Assembly (NCBI RefSeq): GCF_001940455.1
Contig: NZ_MKQR01000026.1
Coordinates: 18,070-82,069, forward strand
Length of the DNA: 64,000 nt
Direction of reading: 5' to 3'
DNA from: Actinokineospora bangkokensis
GTDB taxonomy: Bacteria > Actinomycetota > Actinomycetes > Mycobacteriales > Pseudonocardiaceae
Under the pieces are notes generated by a model. That model did not search any database. It was given only the letters and a program-made list of their open reading frames with translations, and was not told where the DNA came from. Below, one piece after another: positions 27,120 through 35,132 of this stretch; the stretch's first letter is position 1, and each line of letters opens with the position of its first letter. The position numbers and the translations under genes were made by a program.

Positions 27120-27170
27120 CAGGTCAGGGACGGCGCCGAAACCCGCGCTGCCAGGTCGGGGACGGTGCCG
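27120..27170. repeat. 19-bp direct repeat in the gap before the c-di-GMP gene's 3' end
   Basis: CAGGTC(A/G)GGGACGG(C/T)GCCG occurs at 27120-27138 and 27152-27170, 32 bp apart, with two differences. The gap (27070-27207) separates the convergent BpsA-like and GGDEF-EAL genes. I see no clean terminator in it. Confidence 0.4.
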
Positions 27171-27207
27171 GGCGGGGACGAGGGGGTGGGCGGCGGGAGG
27201 AATCAGC

Positions 27208-29748
27208 TCACGCTCCGCTGGGGATGTGGACCGGGCCGAGCTTGAGGACCTCGCGGAACTCCTTGGCGGGGATGGGGCGGGAGAGCAGCCAGCCCTGGTA
27301 GGCGTCGACGCCGACGCCGCGCAGGACGTGGAACTGGGTGGCGTTCTCGACGCCCTCGGCGACGCAGCTGCGGCCCATGGCCCTGGCCATGTCGACCAGG
27401 GCGCGGGCGACGGCGAAGTCGGAGGCGTCGGTGGCCACGCCGGAGACGAACCGGCGGTCGATCTTGATGATCTGGGCGGGGAGCTCCTTGAGGCGGGCCA
27501 GCGAGGAGTAGCCGGTGCCGAAGTCGTCGACGGCGAAGCGGACGCCGCGCTCGACCAGCTCGGCCATGGCCTCGCGCGAGCGCGAGGGCAGGTCGATCAG
27601 GGAGGTCTCGACCAGCTCCAGGATGACCCGGTCCCAGGCGATGCCGGTGGCGGCGACCGCGGAGGACACGATGTCGACGAAGTCGGGGTCGCCGGGCACC
27701 AGGCCCGCCAGGTTGACCGCGATGGCGACGCCGCCGCCGAGCACGCCGCCGCAGAGCTGGGGCCACTCGGCGGCCTCGGAGAAGGCCGTGCGCAGCACCC
27801 AGCGGTCCAGCTCGCCCTGCAGGTCGCCCTGCTCGGCGACGGGCAGGAAGTCCCCGGGCATGAGCAGCCCGCGCTCGGGGTGCGGCCAGCGGACCAGGGC
27901 CTCGGCGGAGAGCACCGTGCCGTCCGGGCCCACGACCGGCTGGTAGTGCAGCACGAGCTGGTCGTTGGCGATGGCCTCGCGCAGCTGGCCCTCCAGCAGC
28001 ATCTGGCTGTTGGCCGAGGCGATCAGCGCGTCGGAGGCCAGCGAGACCCGGCCGGTGCCGCGGGCCTTGGCGGCGAACATCGCCGCGTCGGCGAAGCGCA
28101 GCAGGTCCGCGCCGGTGGTCTCCGGGCCGCTGGGCACCGCGGCGCCGATCGAGGCCGACACCCGCAGCAGCTGCCCGCGCACCGGGACCGCGGTGCGCAG
28201 CAGGGAGGCGACCTGGTTGGCCAGCACCTCGACCCCGCCCGCCTCGGCCACGTCGGAGCAGATGACGACGTACTCGTCGCCGGACATCCTGGCCACCGTG
28301 CACGAGGGCGGCAGGCCGCGCTCCAGCCTGCGGGCCAGCGCGGTGATCAGCTCGTCGCCGACGTCGTGGCCCAGCGAGTCGTTGACCCGCTTGAAGTTGT
28401 CGACGTCGCAGAACAGCAGGGCGATGCGCTCGTGGTCGCTGCCGCCGAGCAGGGCCGCCAGCAGCTCCTTGACCGCGGCGCGGCCGGGCAGGCCGGTCAG
28501 CTCGTCGTGGGTGGCCTGGTAGCGCAGCCGCTCGGCGGTGCGGCGGCGGTCGGTGACGTCGGCGAAGACCACCAGCCAGAACCGGCGGCCGTCGTCGGTG
28601 ACCGAGACGGTGGCGTTGAGCTCGCAGTACACCGGCTTGCCCGCGGCGGTGGCCAGCACCCGCTGCCCGCTGTGGAACGCCGAGGAGCTGCCCCGGCGGG
28701 CCTCCCGGTCGTCGGGGTGGGTCAGCTGCTCGGCGGTCATCCCGCGCAGCCGCTCCAGGCCCATGCCCAGCAGCGAGCACAGCGCGTCGTTGGCGTCGAC
28801 GAGCCGCTCGGCGTCGTCGAACAGCGCGATGCCGACCGGGGTGATGGCCACCAGGTCGGTGAACCGCTTGGACGAGCGCTGCATCCTGGTCTCGGTGGAG
28901 CGCTGCTCGGTGACGTCCTGGCAGGTGCCGATCATGATGGCGCGCTCGGAGTCGGCGGCCTCGCCGCGCACCCGGAACACCCGGCGGGTGCCGTCCGGGC
29001 GCACCACCCGGTGCTCGCACTCCACCGGCCTGCGCGCGGTGGCCAGCTCCTGCCACCGCTGGTCCACCCAGGTGCGGTCGTCGGGGTGGACGATCCGCAG
29101 GTAGTCGGCGTAGGTGATCTTGGTGCCGGGGTCGACGCCCGCCAGCTCGTAGAGCATCGACGACCACAGGCACTCGCCGGTCTCGGTGTCCCACTCCCAG
29201 GTGCCCATCCTGGCGACCCGCTGGGTCTCGCGGAACAGCCTGCCGTCCTGGCTGAGCTGGCGCTCCAGGGCGCGGATCTTGGTGACGTCCTGCACCGTGC
29301 CGTGCACCGCCGCCAGCTCGCCCGCGTCGTCCCACTCGGCGGTGGCGCGCACCAGGAAGGAGCGCTCCCCGGTCTGGTCGCGCACGTCCAGCTCGACCGG
29401 GGCGGCGGTGCGGTCGGTGCGCAGCCGGGCGCTGAACTCGGTCAGCACGTCCCGGTCCTCGGCGTGCACCAGGTCGATGAGGTCCTCGGTGGTGCTCGCC
29501 GCGGGCAGCCCGCAGAGCCTGCGCAGGCCCTCGGACAGGTACACCCGTCCGGTGCCCGGCTCGACGGTCCAGCTGCCCATCCGCGCGATGAGCTGCGCGC
29601 GCAGCAGCACCTCGCGCTCGGCGGCCGGGTCGTCGGCGAAGTTGACCACGCCCGGTTGTACCAGCCCGGCAGCGGAAAATCGACCTGGGTCCGCGTCCGC
29701 GGGCACGACCGCGGCGGCGATGTCCGCGCGCACGGTGTGCTCGGCCAC
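27208..29748 (-). CDS. PAS-GGDEF-EAL cyclic di-GMP signalling protein
   Basis: About 846 residues, cytoplasmic, no membrane helix. Three PAS domains occupy roughly residues 45-415 (ARMGSW and TWEWDTETGE begin two of them; VTEQRSTETR marks a PAC edge). GGDEF follows (about 425-580); its signature reads SGDEYV instead of GGDEF. EAL is last (about 595-840) and keeps EALVRW, VNLAG, ELVET, DDFGTGYSSL, KIDR and AEGVEN, so phosphodiesterase activity is plausible. Cyclase activity is less certain but SGDEF-type sites can work. I chose the GTG at 29748, preceded by GGTGGAGGG; an ATG at 29799 is an in-frame alternative adding 17 residues. Confidence 0.9.
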   Translation of the reverse strand: MAEHTVRADIAAAVVPADADPGRFSAAGLVQPGVVNFADDPAAEREVLLRAQLIARMGSWTVEPGTGRVYLSEGLRRLCGLPAASTTEDLIDLVHAEDRDVLTEFSARLRTDRTAAPVELDVRDQTGERSFLVRATAEWDDAGELAAVHGTVQDVTKIRALERQLSQDGRLFRETQRVARMGTWEWDTETGECLWSSMLYELAGVDPGTKITYADYLRIVHPDDRTWVDQRWQELATARRPVECEHRVVRPDGTRRVFRVRGEAADSERAIMIGTCQDVTEQRSTETRMQRSSKRFTDLVAITPVGIALFDDAERLVDANDALCSLLGMGLERLRGMTAEQLTHPDDREARRGSSSAFHSGQRVLATAAGKPVYCELNATVSVTDDGRRFWLVVFADVTDRRRTAERLRYQATHDELTGLPGRAAVKELLAALLGGSDHERIALLFCDVDNFKRVNDSLGHDVGDELITALARRLERGLPPSCTVARMSGDEYVVICSDVAEAGGVEVLANQVASLLRTAVPVRGQLLRVSASIGAAVPSGPETTGADLLRFADAAMFAAKARGTGRVSLASDALIASANSQMLLEGQLREAIANDQLVLHYQPVVGPDGTVLSAEALVRWPHPERGLLMPGDFLPVAEQGDLQGELDRWVLRTAFSEAAEWPQLCGGVLGGGVAIAVNLAGLVPGDPDFVDIVSSAVAATGIAWDRVILELVETSLIDLPSRSREAMAELVERGVRFAVDDFGTGYSSLARLKELPAQIIKIDRRFVSGVATDASDFAVARALVDMARAMGRSCVAEGVENATQFHVLRGVGVDAYQGWLLSRPIPAKEFREVLKLGPVHIPSGA

Positions 29749-29810
29749 GGCGCAACCCTCCACCCTCGTGTGAGCGGGTGGGGCACCGCTGCCGAGCATC
29801 CCGCTGGGGC

Positions 29811-31016
29811 TCAGGCTACCCCGTCCTCCCGCGCGGCCCGAGCCACCGCCGCGGCCACCTCGGGGGCGACCCGCGGGTCCAGCGGGCTGGGCACGATCCG
29901 GTCCGGGCCCAGGTCGTCCTCGGCCACCGCGGCGATGGCGTCGGCGGCGGCCAGCTTCATCCGCTCGGTGATCCGCCGGGCGCCGACGTCGAGGGCGCCG
30001 CGGAAGATGCCGGGGAAGGCCAGCACGTTGTTGATCTGGTTGGGGAAGTCGCTGCGGCCGGTGGCCACGATGGCGGCGTGGCGGCGGGCGACCTCGGGGT
30101 GGATCTCGGGGTCGGGGTTGGACAGCGCGAAGACGATCGAGCCGGGCGCCATGCTCGCCACCAGCTCCTCGGGCACGGTGCCCGCGGAGAGGCCGACGAA
30201 CACGTCGGCGCCGCGCAGCGCCTCCACCGGCCCGCCGCGCAGGCCCGCCCGGTTGGTCACCTCGGCCATCCGCTCCTTGACCGGGTTGAGCCCGGCGCGG
30301 CCCGGGTGGATGATCCCGCGCGAGTCCAGCAGGGTCACGTCCCCCACGCCCGCGGCCAGCAGGATCCTGGCGCAGGCGATGCCCGCCGCGCCCGCCCCGG
30401 CGATGACGACGCGCTGATCTGCGATGTCCTTGCCGAGCACCTTGTCGGCGTTGCGCAGCGCGGCCAGCAGCACGATGGCGGTGCCGTGCTGGTCGTCGTG
30501 GAAGACCGGGATGTCCAGCGCCTCGATCAGCCGCTCCTCCAGCTCGAAGCAGCGCGGCGCGGAGATGTCCTCCAGGTTGACCGCGCCGAACGACGGGCGC
30601 AGCCGCACCAGGGTCTCGATGATCTCGTCGACGTCGGTGGTCTCCAGCACCAGCGGGATCGAGTCCAGGCCGCCGAAGGTCTTGAACAGCGCCGCCTTGC
30701 CCTCCATCACCGGCAGCGCGGCCGCCGCGCCGATGTCACCGAGGCCGAGCACCGCCGTGCCGTCGGAGACCACCGCGACCAGCCGGGAGGTCCAGGTGTA
30801 CTTGCGCGCCAGCGCCCGGTCCTCGGCGATCGCCCTGCTCACCTTCGCCACCCCGGGCGTGTAGGCGATCGACAGCGCGCGGCTGTCCGACAGCGGCCGG
30901 GTCACCGACACGCCGAGCTTGCCGCCCAGGTGCTCGGCGAAGATCTCCTCGTCGGTGATCGGGGCGTCGGTGAGGGTGCTCTGCTGGTCCATGGTCGTCT
31001 CGTTCAGGGCGGTCAT
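29811..31016 (-). CDS. NAD(P)-dependent malic enzyme
   Basis: A 401-residue enzyme that oxidatively decarboxylates malate to pyruvate, linking the TCA cycle and gluconeogenesis. Motifs: SIAYTPGVAKV (catalytic Tyr), GKAALFK (catalytic Lys), FHDDQHGTAI (metal Asp pair) and the nucleotide fold IAGAGAAGIA. NPDPEIHPE and SDFPNQINNVLAFPG are also standard. Length is that of the short bacterial form without the phosphotransacetylase domain. The ATG has GGAGGA upstream. It lies 63 bp before the GGDEF-EAL start on the same strand; co-transcription is possible but unrelated in function. Confidence 0.94.
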   Translation of the reverse strand: MTALNETTMDQQSTLTDAPITDEEIFAEHLGGKLGVSVTRPLSDSRALSIAYTPGVAKVSRAIAEDRALARKYTWTSRLVAVVSDGTAVLGLGDIGAAAALPVMEGKAALFKTFGGLDSIPLVLETTDVDEIIETLVRLRPSFGAVNLEDISAPRCFELEERLIEALDIPVFHDDQHGTAIVLLAALRNADKVLGKDIADQRVVIAGAGAAGIACARILLAAGVGDVTLLDSRGIIHPGRAGLNPVKERMAEVTNRAGLRGGPVEALRGADVFVGLSAGTVPEELVASMAPGSIVFALSNPDPEIHPEVARRHAAIVATGRSDFPNQINNVLAFPGIFRGALDVGARRITERMKLAAADAIAAVAEDDLGPDRIVPSPLDPRVAPEVAAAVARAAREDGVA

Positions 31017-31433
31017 CGGGGTGCGTCCTCCAGGATCGCGGCTCCGCTCGACGCGCCGGGGCGCGGAGCGGTCTTACCGGGCGGCCGCGGCCCGGCGGTG
31101 CGGGACCGGTGGCGCCACCCGTGCTCGTGCAGCGGTCACCGTCCCGGGGGTGCGGGGCGGCGTCCGCGGACGCTGCGGTCCCCCCAGTCTGGCAGGCGCC
31201 GCGGCGGCGTGTCTGCGGCGGGGGTCACATCGGCGCGTCGGACATCCGCAGGTCAGACACCACGTCACCGGACGTCCGTCCGGTTTGGGCCGGGCACTGG
31301 GCGTGTACCTGGTGTTTTCCGCGTGTTGCGGGCGTGTGGCGGCCCGGACCAGCGGCGGGAGGGGTGAGCGGGGTCTCCTCCCCCGCGCGGGTGAGGGCCG
31401 CGCGGGGGCGCGCGCTGCTTAGACTGCGGCCCC
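31017..31433. promoter_or_regulatory. Divergent promoter gap with a 7-4-7 inverted repeat
   Basis: A 417-bp gap between malic enzyme (-) and the epimerase gene (+), with no supported gene. A perfect inverted repeat ACCGGAC-GTCC-GTCCGGT lies at 31267-31284 and may be an operator. The plus-strand promoter is likely leaderless: TAGACT at 31420-31425, eight bases before the ATG at 31434. The malic enzyme promoter is not evident to me. Confidence 0.5.
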
Positions 31434-32036
31434 ATGCAGGCACGACAGCTCGCCGTCCCGGGCGCCTTCGAGTTCACCCCCCGGTCCTTCCCCGACGACC
31501 GGGGCGTGTTCGCCTCGCCGTTCCAGGCCGAGGCGTTCCGCGAAGCGGTCGGGTTCGGGCTGACCCTCGCCCAGACCAACCACAGCCTGTCCCGGCGCGG
31601 GGTGGTGCGCGGCCTGCACTTCGCCGACGTGCCCCCCGGCCAGGCCAAGTACATCTACTGCGCGGCGGGCTCCGCGATCGACTTCGTGGTCGACATCCGG
31701 GTCGGCTCGCCCACCTTCGGGGCCTGGGACACCGTGCGCATCGACCCCGAGGGCTTCCGCGGGGTGTACGTGCCCGAGGGCGTCGGCCACGGGTTCGTCG
31801 CCCTGGAGGACGCCACGGTGGTCAACTACCTGTGCTCCACCGGCTACAACCCCGGCGCCGAGCACGGCATCAACCCGCTGGACCCGGAGCTGGGCCTGCC
31901 CTGGCCCACCGGGGTCGAGCCGATCCTGTCCGAAAAGGACGCCAAGGCCCCGTCGCTGGCCGAGGCGCTGGCCACCGGGCTGCTGCCGCGCTACGAGGAC
32001 TGCCTGGCCCGCTACGCCGAGCTCAAGTCCTCCTGA
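31434..32036 (+). CDS. dTDP-4-dehydrorhamnose 3,5-epimerase family protein
   Basis: A 200-residue cupin-type sugar epimerase. It has the catalytic His region RRGVVRGLHF, the Lys of AKYIYC, the substrate loop VPEGVGHGFVAL (conserved Tyr and His positions) and YNPGAEHGINPLDP. RmlC acts on dTDP-4-keto-6-deoxyglucose in rhamnose and deoxysugar synthesis. No rmlA, rmlB or rmlD is adjacent, so whether it serves the cell wall or a secondary metabolite cannot be told. The ATG start follows TAGACT at eight bases. Its 3' end overlaps the convergent sodX gene by 14 bp. Confidence 0.88.
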   Translation: MQARQLAVPGAFEFTPRSFPDDRGVFASPFQAEAFREAVGFGLTLAQTNHSLSRRGVVRGLHFADVPPGQAKYIYCAAGSAIDFVVDIRVGSPTFGAWDTVRIDPEGFRGVYVPEGVGHGFVALEDATVVNYLCSTGYNPGAEHGINPLDPELGLPWPTGVEPILSEKDAKAPSLAEALATGLLPRYEDCLARYAELKSS

Positions 32037-32355
32037 CCCGACCCGGCCGCGGCCGCAGCCGCCACCGCACCACCCCCCGCACCCGCGCGGGCCCCAGCTC
32101 GCGCGAGTCCGTCGACGCCCCGGCGAAGTCCCCCTCGACGTGCCAGAGCCGCCCCACCGGCCGCACCGCCCGCTTCACCGACAGCTGCCCCGGCCGCGCG
32201 TCCCAGGTGACCAGCACCACCGCACCGGCCCGCCCCCGCCCCCGGGTGGCCACCACCACGTCCCCCGGCGCGAGCGCGGGCGACATCGACGCCCCCCGGA
32301 CGGCCACCAGCGCCACCGGTGACCAGCGGCGGAACACCTGCATGGCGCTGATCAT
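32023..32355 (-). CDS. sodX: Nickel superoxide dismutase maturation protease
   Basis: A 110-residue S26-like serine peptidase that removes the propeptide of nickel superoxide dismutase. The Ser/Lys dyad is visible: Ser in VRGASMSPALAPGD and Lys in QLSVKRAV. The C-terminal box (GDFAGASTDSRELGP) is that of signal-peptidase-like proteins. It has no strong membrane anchor. The assignment rests on sodN lying divergently 84 bp away. I chose the ATG at 32355 (GGAGG upstream) over the ATG at 32343. Its 3' end overlaps the epimerase gene by 14 bp. Confidence 0.88.
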   Translation of the reverse strand: MISAMQVFRRWSPVALVAVRGASMSPALAPGDVVVATRGRGRAGAVVLVTWDARPGQLSVKRAVRPVGRLWHVEGDFAGASTDSRELGPARVRGVVRWRLRPRPGRVRRT

Positions 32356-32439
32356 CCCCGACCACCTCCCCCGGCCCCCGGCGCCCCCCGGGAGTAGGGT
32401 CGGACGCGTCGGAGCACCCCCTTGGCTCATGGAGGAACC

Positions 32440-32847
32440 ATGCGACTGCTGTCGCGCTTCTTCACCCCCCGGCTGGAGGCCACCGCGCACTGCGACCTCC
32501 CGTGCGGCGTGTACGACCCCGCCCAGGCCCGCATCGAGGCGGAGTCGGTGAAGGCGATCCAGCAGAAGTACCAGGACAACGAGGACCCCGAGTTCCGCAC
32601 CCGCGCCATCCTCATCGCCGAGCAGCGCAGCGATCTCGTCAAGCACCACCTGTGGGTCCTGTGGACCGACTACTTCAAGCCGCCGCACTTCGAGAAGTAC
32701 CCCGACCTGCACGACCTGTTCAACCGCGCCACCAAGGCCGCGGGCGCCAGCGGCACCAAGGGCTCCATGGACCCGGCCACCGGCCAGGCCCTGCTGGACC
32801 TCATCGCCGAGATCGACAAGATCTTCTGGGAGACCAAGAAGGCCTGA
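32440..32847 (+). CDS. sodN: Nickel superoxide dismutase
   Basis: A 135-residue precursor of the Ni-containing enzyme that dismutates superoxide in the cytoplasm. A propeptide of about 16 residues precedes the nickel hook HCDLPCGVYDP: after cleavage, His1, Cys2 and Cys6 bind nickel. The rest is the four-helix bundle of the hexamer (LVKHHLWVLWTDYFKP, then EIDKIFWETKKA at the C-terminus). The ATG at 32440 has GGAGGA at proper spacing. In Streptomyces nickel and the Fur-like regulator Nur govern superoxide dismutase choice; I could not identify a Nur box here with confidence. A TAGGGT hexamer at 32395-32400 is a likely -10. Confidence 0.97.
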   Translation: MRLLSRFFTPRLEATAHCDLPCGVYDPAQARIEAESVKAIQQKYQDNEDPEFRTRAILIAEQRSDLVKHHLWVLWTDYFKPPHFEKYPDLHDLFNRATKAAGASGTKGSMDPATGQALLDLIAEIDKIFWETKKA

Positions 32848-32862
32848 CGCCGCAGCGCTGAC

Positions 32863-32906
32863 AACGGCGCTGACCAGCGGAGACGTCTCCGCTGGTCAGC
32901 GCCGTT
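32863..32906 (+). terminator. Perfect 44-bp palindrome and second hairpin after sodN
   Basis: Arms of 22 bp (32863-32884 and 32885-32906) are exact reverse complements with no spacer; the centre is GGAGAC-GTCTCC. It starts 16 bp after the sodN stop. A second perfect hairpin, GCCCGGGG-acga-CCCCGGGC, follows at 32932-32951. Together they should end sodN transcription. No T-run follows either hairpin. Confidence 0.7.
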
Positions 32907-32908
32907 CG
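32897..32908 (+). repeat. 12-bp direct repeat, left copy (possible island boundary)
   Basis: CAGCGCCGTTCG here recurs exactly at 36619-36630. The surroundings are also similar (GCTGG before; GTTG and CCAG after). The left copy lies inside the right arm of the sodN palindrome. The two copies bracket the low-GC gene group at 33.0-36.5 kb. Confidence 0.35.
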
Positions 32909-33070
32909 TCGTTGGCCAGCGTGCTCGCACGGCCCGGGGACGACCCCGGGCGCTCCGGTGTGGACTGTTCATCGAGGTGCTGGCCACGGCAGGACTACGC
33001 CGCTGAGTGAACGTCCCCGTGCCGGAGCGCCACTCGGCCTGCGCGCGGAACTGAAGATAGGGTCCATGGC

Positions 33071-33634
33071 ATGCCTTCCTCGGCCGAAACGCTGCTTGAC
33101 CAAGCTGTTGAGCTGGTCCGGTCGGAGTTGAAGGAGAGGCAGCCTCGGCGGTTCGCGCACCTTCGGGGCGCCAAGGAACGCGCCGAATCCGTCAGACCAT
33201 TGTTCTCGCGCGAAGACGGGGACTTGCTGGTGGTGACGGCCTTGCTGCATGACGTCGGGTACTGCGATGCGGCTGGCCTGACCGGGTTTCACCCCCTTGA
33301 CGGTGCTCGCTTCCTATCCGGGCTCGGCTACCCCGACCGGCTGTGTCACCTGGTGGCACACCATTCGTGCGCTCGGCTTGAGGCCGACCTTCGCGGCCTC
33401 GGGCCTCAACTGGCGCTGTGGGAGGACGAGCGGACGGCGCTGAGGGATGCGTTGTGGTGGGTGGACATGACGACGTCGCCGGATGGCGAGGTGGTGCCGT
33501 TCGAGGTGCGGATCGCGGAGATCCAGGAGCGGTACGGCCCCGGCGATGTGGTGACGCGGTTCATCCGGGCTGCTGAGCCCGAGTTGCGCGGGGCCGTGGA
33601 GCGGACTGAGGCGCGGCTGGTTTCTCTCAGGTGA
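33071..33634 (+). CDS. HD-domain (putative metal-dependent phosphohydrolase) protein
   Basis: A 187-residue protein with an HD-type fold: His in RRFAHLRGAKERAE, the HD pair in ALLHDVGYCD, HPLDGARFL and LVAHHSCA, and a late Asp in LRDALWWVDMT. Such enzymes hydrolyse phosphate esters of nucleotides; the substrate is unknown. The ATG at 33071 follows TAGGGT by seven bases with no ribosome site, so it is probably leaderless. Base composition is lower in GC than the chromosome. Its last 8 bp overlap the convergent Nudix gene, a tight arrangement that suggests the two are inherited as a unit. Confidence 0.8.
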   Translation: MPSSAETLLDQAVELVRSELKERQPRRFAHLRGAKERAESVRPLFSREDGDLLVVTALLHDVGYCDAAGLTGFHPLDGARFLSGLGYPDRLCHLVAHHSCARLEADLRGLGPQLALWEDERTALRDALWWVDMTTSPDGEVVPFEVRIAEIQERYGPGDVVTRFIRAAEPELRGAVERTEARLVSLR

Positions 33635-34097
33635 AGTAGGGCGTGGTCCGGTTCTCGCGGCCGTGTTGGATGCGGAGCCGGATGCTGGGGTGGATGTTGA
33701 GGCCATCGAGTTCGTCGGGTTTGACCCAGAGGACTTCTTTGCTCTCGGTGCTGGTGCGCAGCTCACCGCCGGTGGGGGTGGCGCGAAAACAGAGGGAGAA
33801 CTCCTGGCGGACCTCGCCGTCTGTGAAAGCGATGACGTGGTTGGGGTTGCTGTAGGCGCCGATGAGGGCAGTGACCTCCACGTCGACACCGGTCTCTTCT
33901 TTGACTTCGCGGATGACGGTCCCGGACAGCGTTTCGCCGTATTCGAGGGCTCCGCCGGGGATGGCGTACAGGTCGTTGTCAGTGCGGCGTATGAGGAGGA
34001 GGTCTCCGTCCTCGTTTTCGATGTAGGCGGTGACGGCGACGACGATGGAGTTGGGTTCAGGCGCATCGGGGTCGTCGAGGTAGTCGATCCGGGCCAT
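33627..34097 (-). CDS. Nudix hydrolase
   Basis: A 156-residue protein with a complete Nudix box (G5xE7xREVKEETGV, around residues 49-71), so it should hydrolyse a nucleoside diphosphate linked to another group. The substrate is unknown. The start at 34097 (MARIDYLDD) lies 7 bp after the stop of the upstream HTH gene, so the two form one operon. GC in sampled lines is about 62-65%, lower than the flanks. With the HD protein this makes two nucleotide-phosphate hydrolases beside one regulator. Confidence 0.9.
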   Translation of the reverse strand: MARIDYLDDPDAPEPNSIVVAVTAYIENEDGDLLLIRRTDNDLYAIPGGALEYGETLSGTVIREVKEETGVDVEVTALIGAYSNPNHVIAFTDGEVRQEFSLCFRATPTGGELRTSTESKEVLWVKPDELDGLNIHPSIRLRIQHGRENRTTPYFT

Positions 34098-34104
34098 GTG
34101 GTTA

Positions 34105-34848
34105 TCACCATTTCGGGGGTTTGGCGGTGTCCCAGACGCTGGCAAAACTTTCGGAATAGGTCTCGAAGAGGTCGCCCCCGGAGAGCCTGTGGAGGTGCAT
34201 CACGGGAGCGTGAGCGGCCATGAAGCCGTAGACATGCGTGTTGACGAGCATGTCGTCGTCGAAGCGGTAGAGGCTGTTGTAGAGGGTGGTGCCGTGGCAG
34301 CGGATGCTGATGTTGGGAGTATCCGCGAGAGGTTTGAAGAACGCCAGTGAGTTGCGGACCTTGGCGGCGAGGGTGCCCTTGCCGATACCTTCTTCAACGC
34401 TGCGCTTGGTCACTTCGCGGCTGACGGGGTCGCCCAGGGCTATCCGGATCCTCGCTCCTTCTTCGGCCTTCGCGCGGAGTTGCTTGACGAGGCGGGGGTT
34501 GTCGGTGAGGAACATGCCGGAGTACACCAGCAGCTCGATGTGGCGCTCCGCTCCGGCCAGCAGGTGTTCCCACAGCTCGGCAGGGACGGAGTGGCGGTGC
34601 GGGTAGACCTTGACGATCTCGGAGGTGCCGATCTCGGCCTTGCGGTCTGGTGCCACCGCGTCGGGCCACAGGTAGTTCTCGGACTCGCGCACGAGCGTGG
34701 CGATGGTGCGGCGGTGACGGGGATAGGGCGTGCGGCCCTGGGTGATCCAGCGCTCGACGGTCTTGGGGTCGACGCTGGCCGCTCGGGCCACGTGGGTCAG
34801 GTCCAGGCCGTTCCGGTGGAGGGCATCACGCAGGCGTTCGTTGGGCAC
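34105..34848 (-). CDS. HTH protein with a PLD-like/DUF5919-like C-terminal domain
   Basis: A 247-residue two-domain protein. Residues 1-60 are an XRE-like helix-turn-helix (LTHVARAASVDPKTVERWI). Residues 95-240 resemble the phospholipase-D-like domain I associate with DUF5919: IELLVYSGMFL, ARIRIALGDP, CHGTTLYNSLYRFDDDMLVNTHVYG. A classical HKD motif is not present, so catalysis is doubtful; ligand sensing is an alternative. It probably represses its own promoter and the divergent operon, because ACGTC repeats lie just upstream of its GTG. It is first in an operon with the Nudix gene. Codon use has lower GC than in neighbours, which suggests transfer. Confidence 0.75.
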   Translation of the reverse strand: MPNERLRDALHRNGLDLTHVARAASVDPKTVERWITQGRTPYPRHRRTIATLVRESENYLWPDAVAPDRKAEIGTSEIVKVYPHRHSVPAELWEHLLAGAERHIELLVYSGMFLTDNPRLVKQLRAKAEEGARIRIALGDPVSREVTKRSVEEGIGKGTLAAKVRNSLAFFKPLADTPNISIRCHGTTLYNSLYRFDDDMLVNTHVYGFMAAHAPVMHLHRLSGGDLFETYSESFASVWDTAKPPKW

Positions 34849-34864
34849 GGGTACCCCCGGTATT

Positions 34865-34909
34865 ACGTCTAGGGACGTCTCGACCCTAACCAGGACGTCC
34901 TGAGATGTC
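34865..34909. promoter_or_regulatory. Helically phased ACGTC repeats in the divergent promoter
   Basis: ACGTC occurs at 34865, 34875 and 34895, and ATGTC at 34905, on one face of the helix at 10- and 20-bp steps; the 34885 position is missing. AGGACGTCCT at 34892-34901 is itself a perfect palindrome. The array begins 16 bp upstream of the HTH gene start and is the obvious operator candidate for that protein. Confidence 0.6.
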
Positions 34910-34997
34910 CCGCTGTGCGGTGCTCGCGTCCTGCTGTTTCACCGACATTGGGTACATGCCCTGGAGTGGCCCGGGGCTGCGACCAGGAGGAACAGCG

Positions 34998-35132
34998 ATG
35001 CCAGTCATCCAGATCCAACGCGGCCAGGGGTTCCCGGTCGTGCTCGTGGTCAACGCGGCGGCCCTGGGCCGGCTGTGCGAGGCCATCAGCGACGGCAGGC
35101 AGCAGCTCGCGAACGCGGGGACGCAGCTGTGA
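34998..35132 (+). CDS. 44-residue protein of unknown function (first of four coupled genes)
   Basis: A tiny protein, MPVIQIQRGQGFPVV at its N-terminus, probably a short beta-strand pair and one helix. I do not recognise it. The ATG at 34998 is preceded by AGGAGG eight bases upstream, which decides this start over an ATG at 34905 with no ribosome site. Its TGA overlaps the GTG of the next gene (GTGA). It is divergent from the HTH gene across the ACGTC array, so it is probably under that regulator. Confidence 0.65.
   Translation: MPVIQIQRGQGFPVVLVVNAAALGRLCEAISDGRQQLANAGTQL

Noticed and set aside
33627-34848. Toxin-antitoxin pair
   Set aside because: The HTH gene is too large and the Nudix protein is an enzyme of a different type; no toxin motif seen.
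34905-34997. Longer start for the 44-residue gene
   Set aside because: No ribosome site at 34905, and the operator repeats overlap it; ATG 34998 has AGGAGG.
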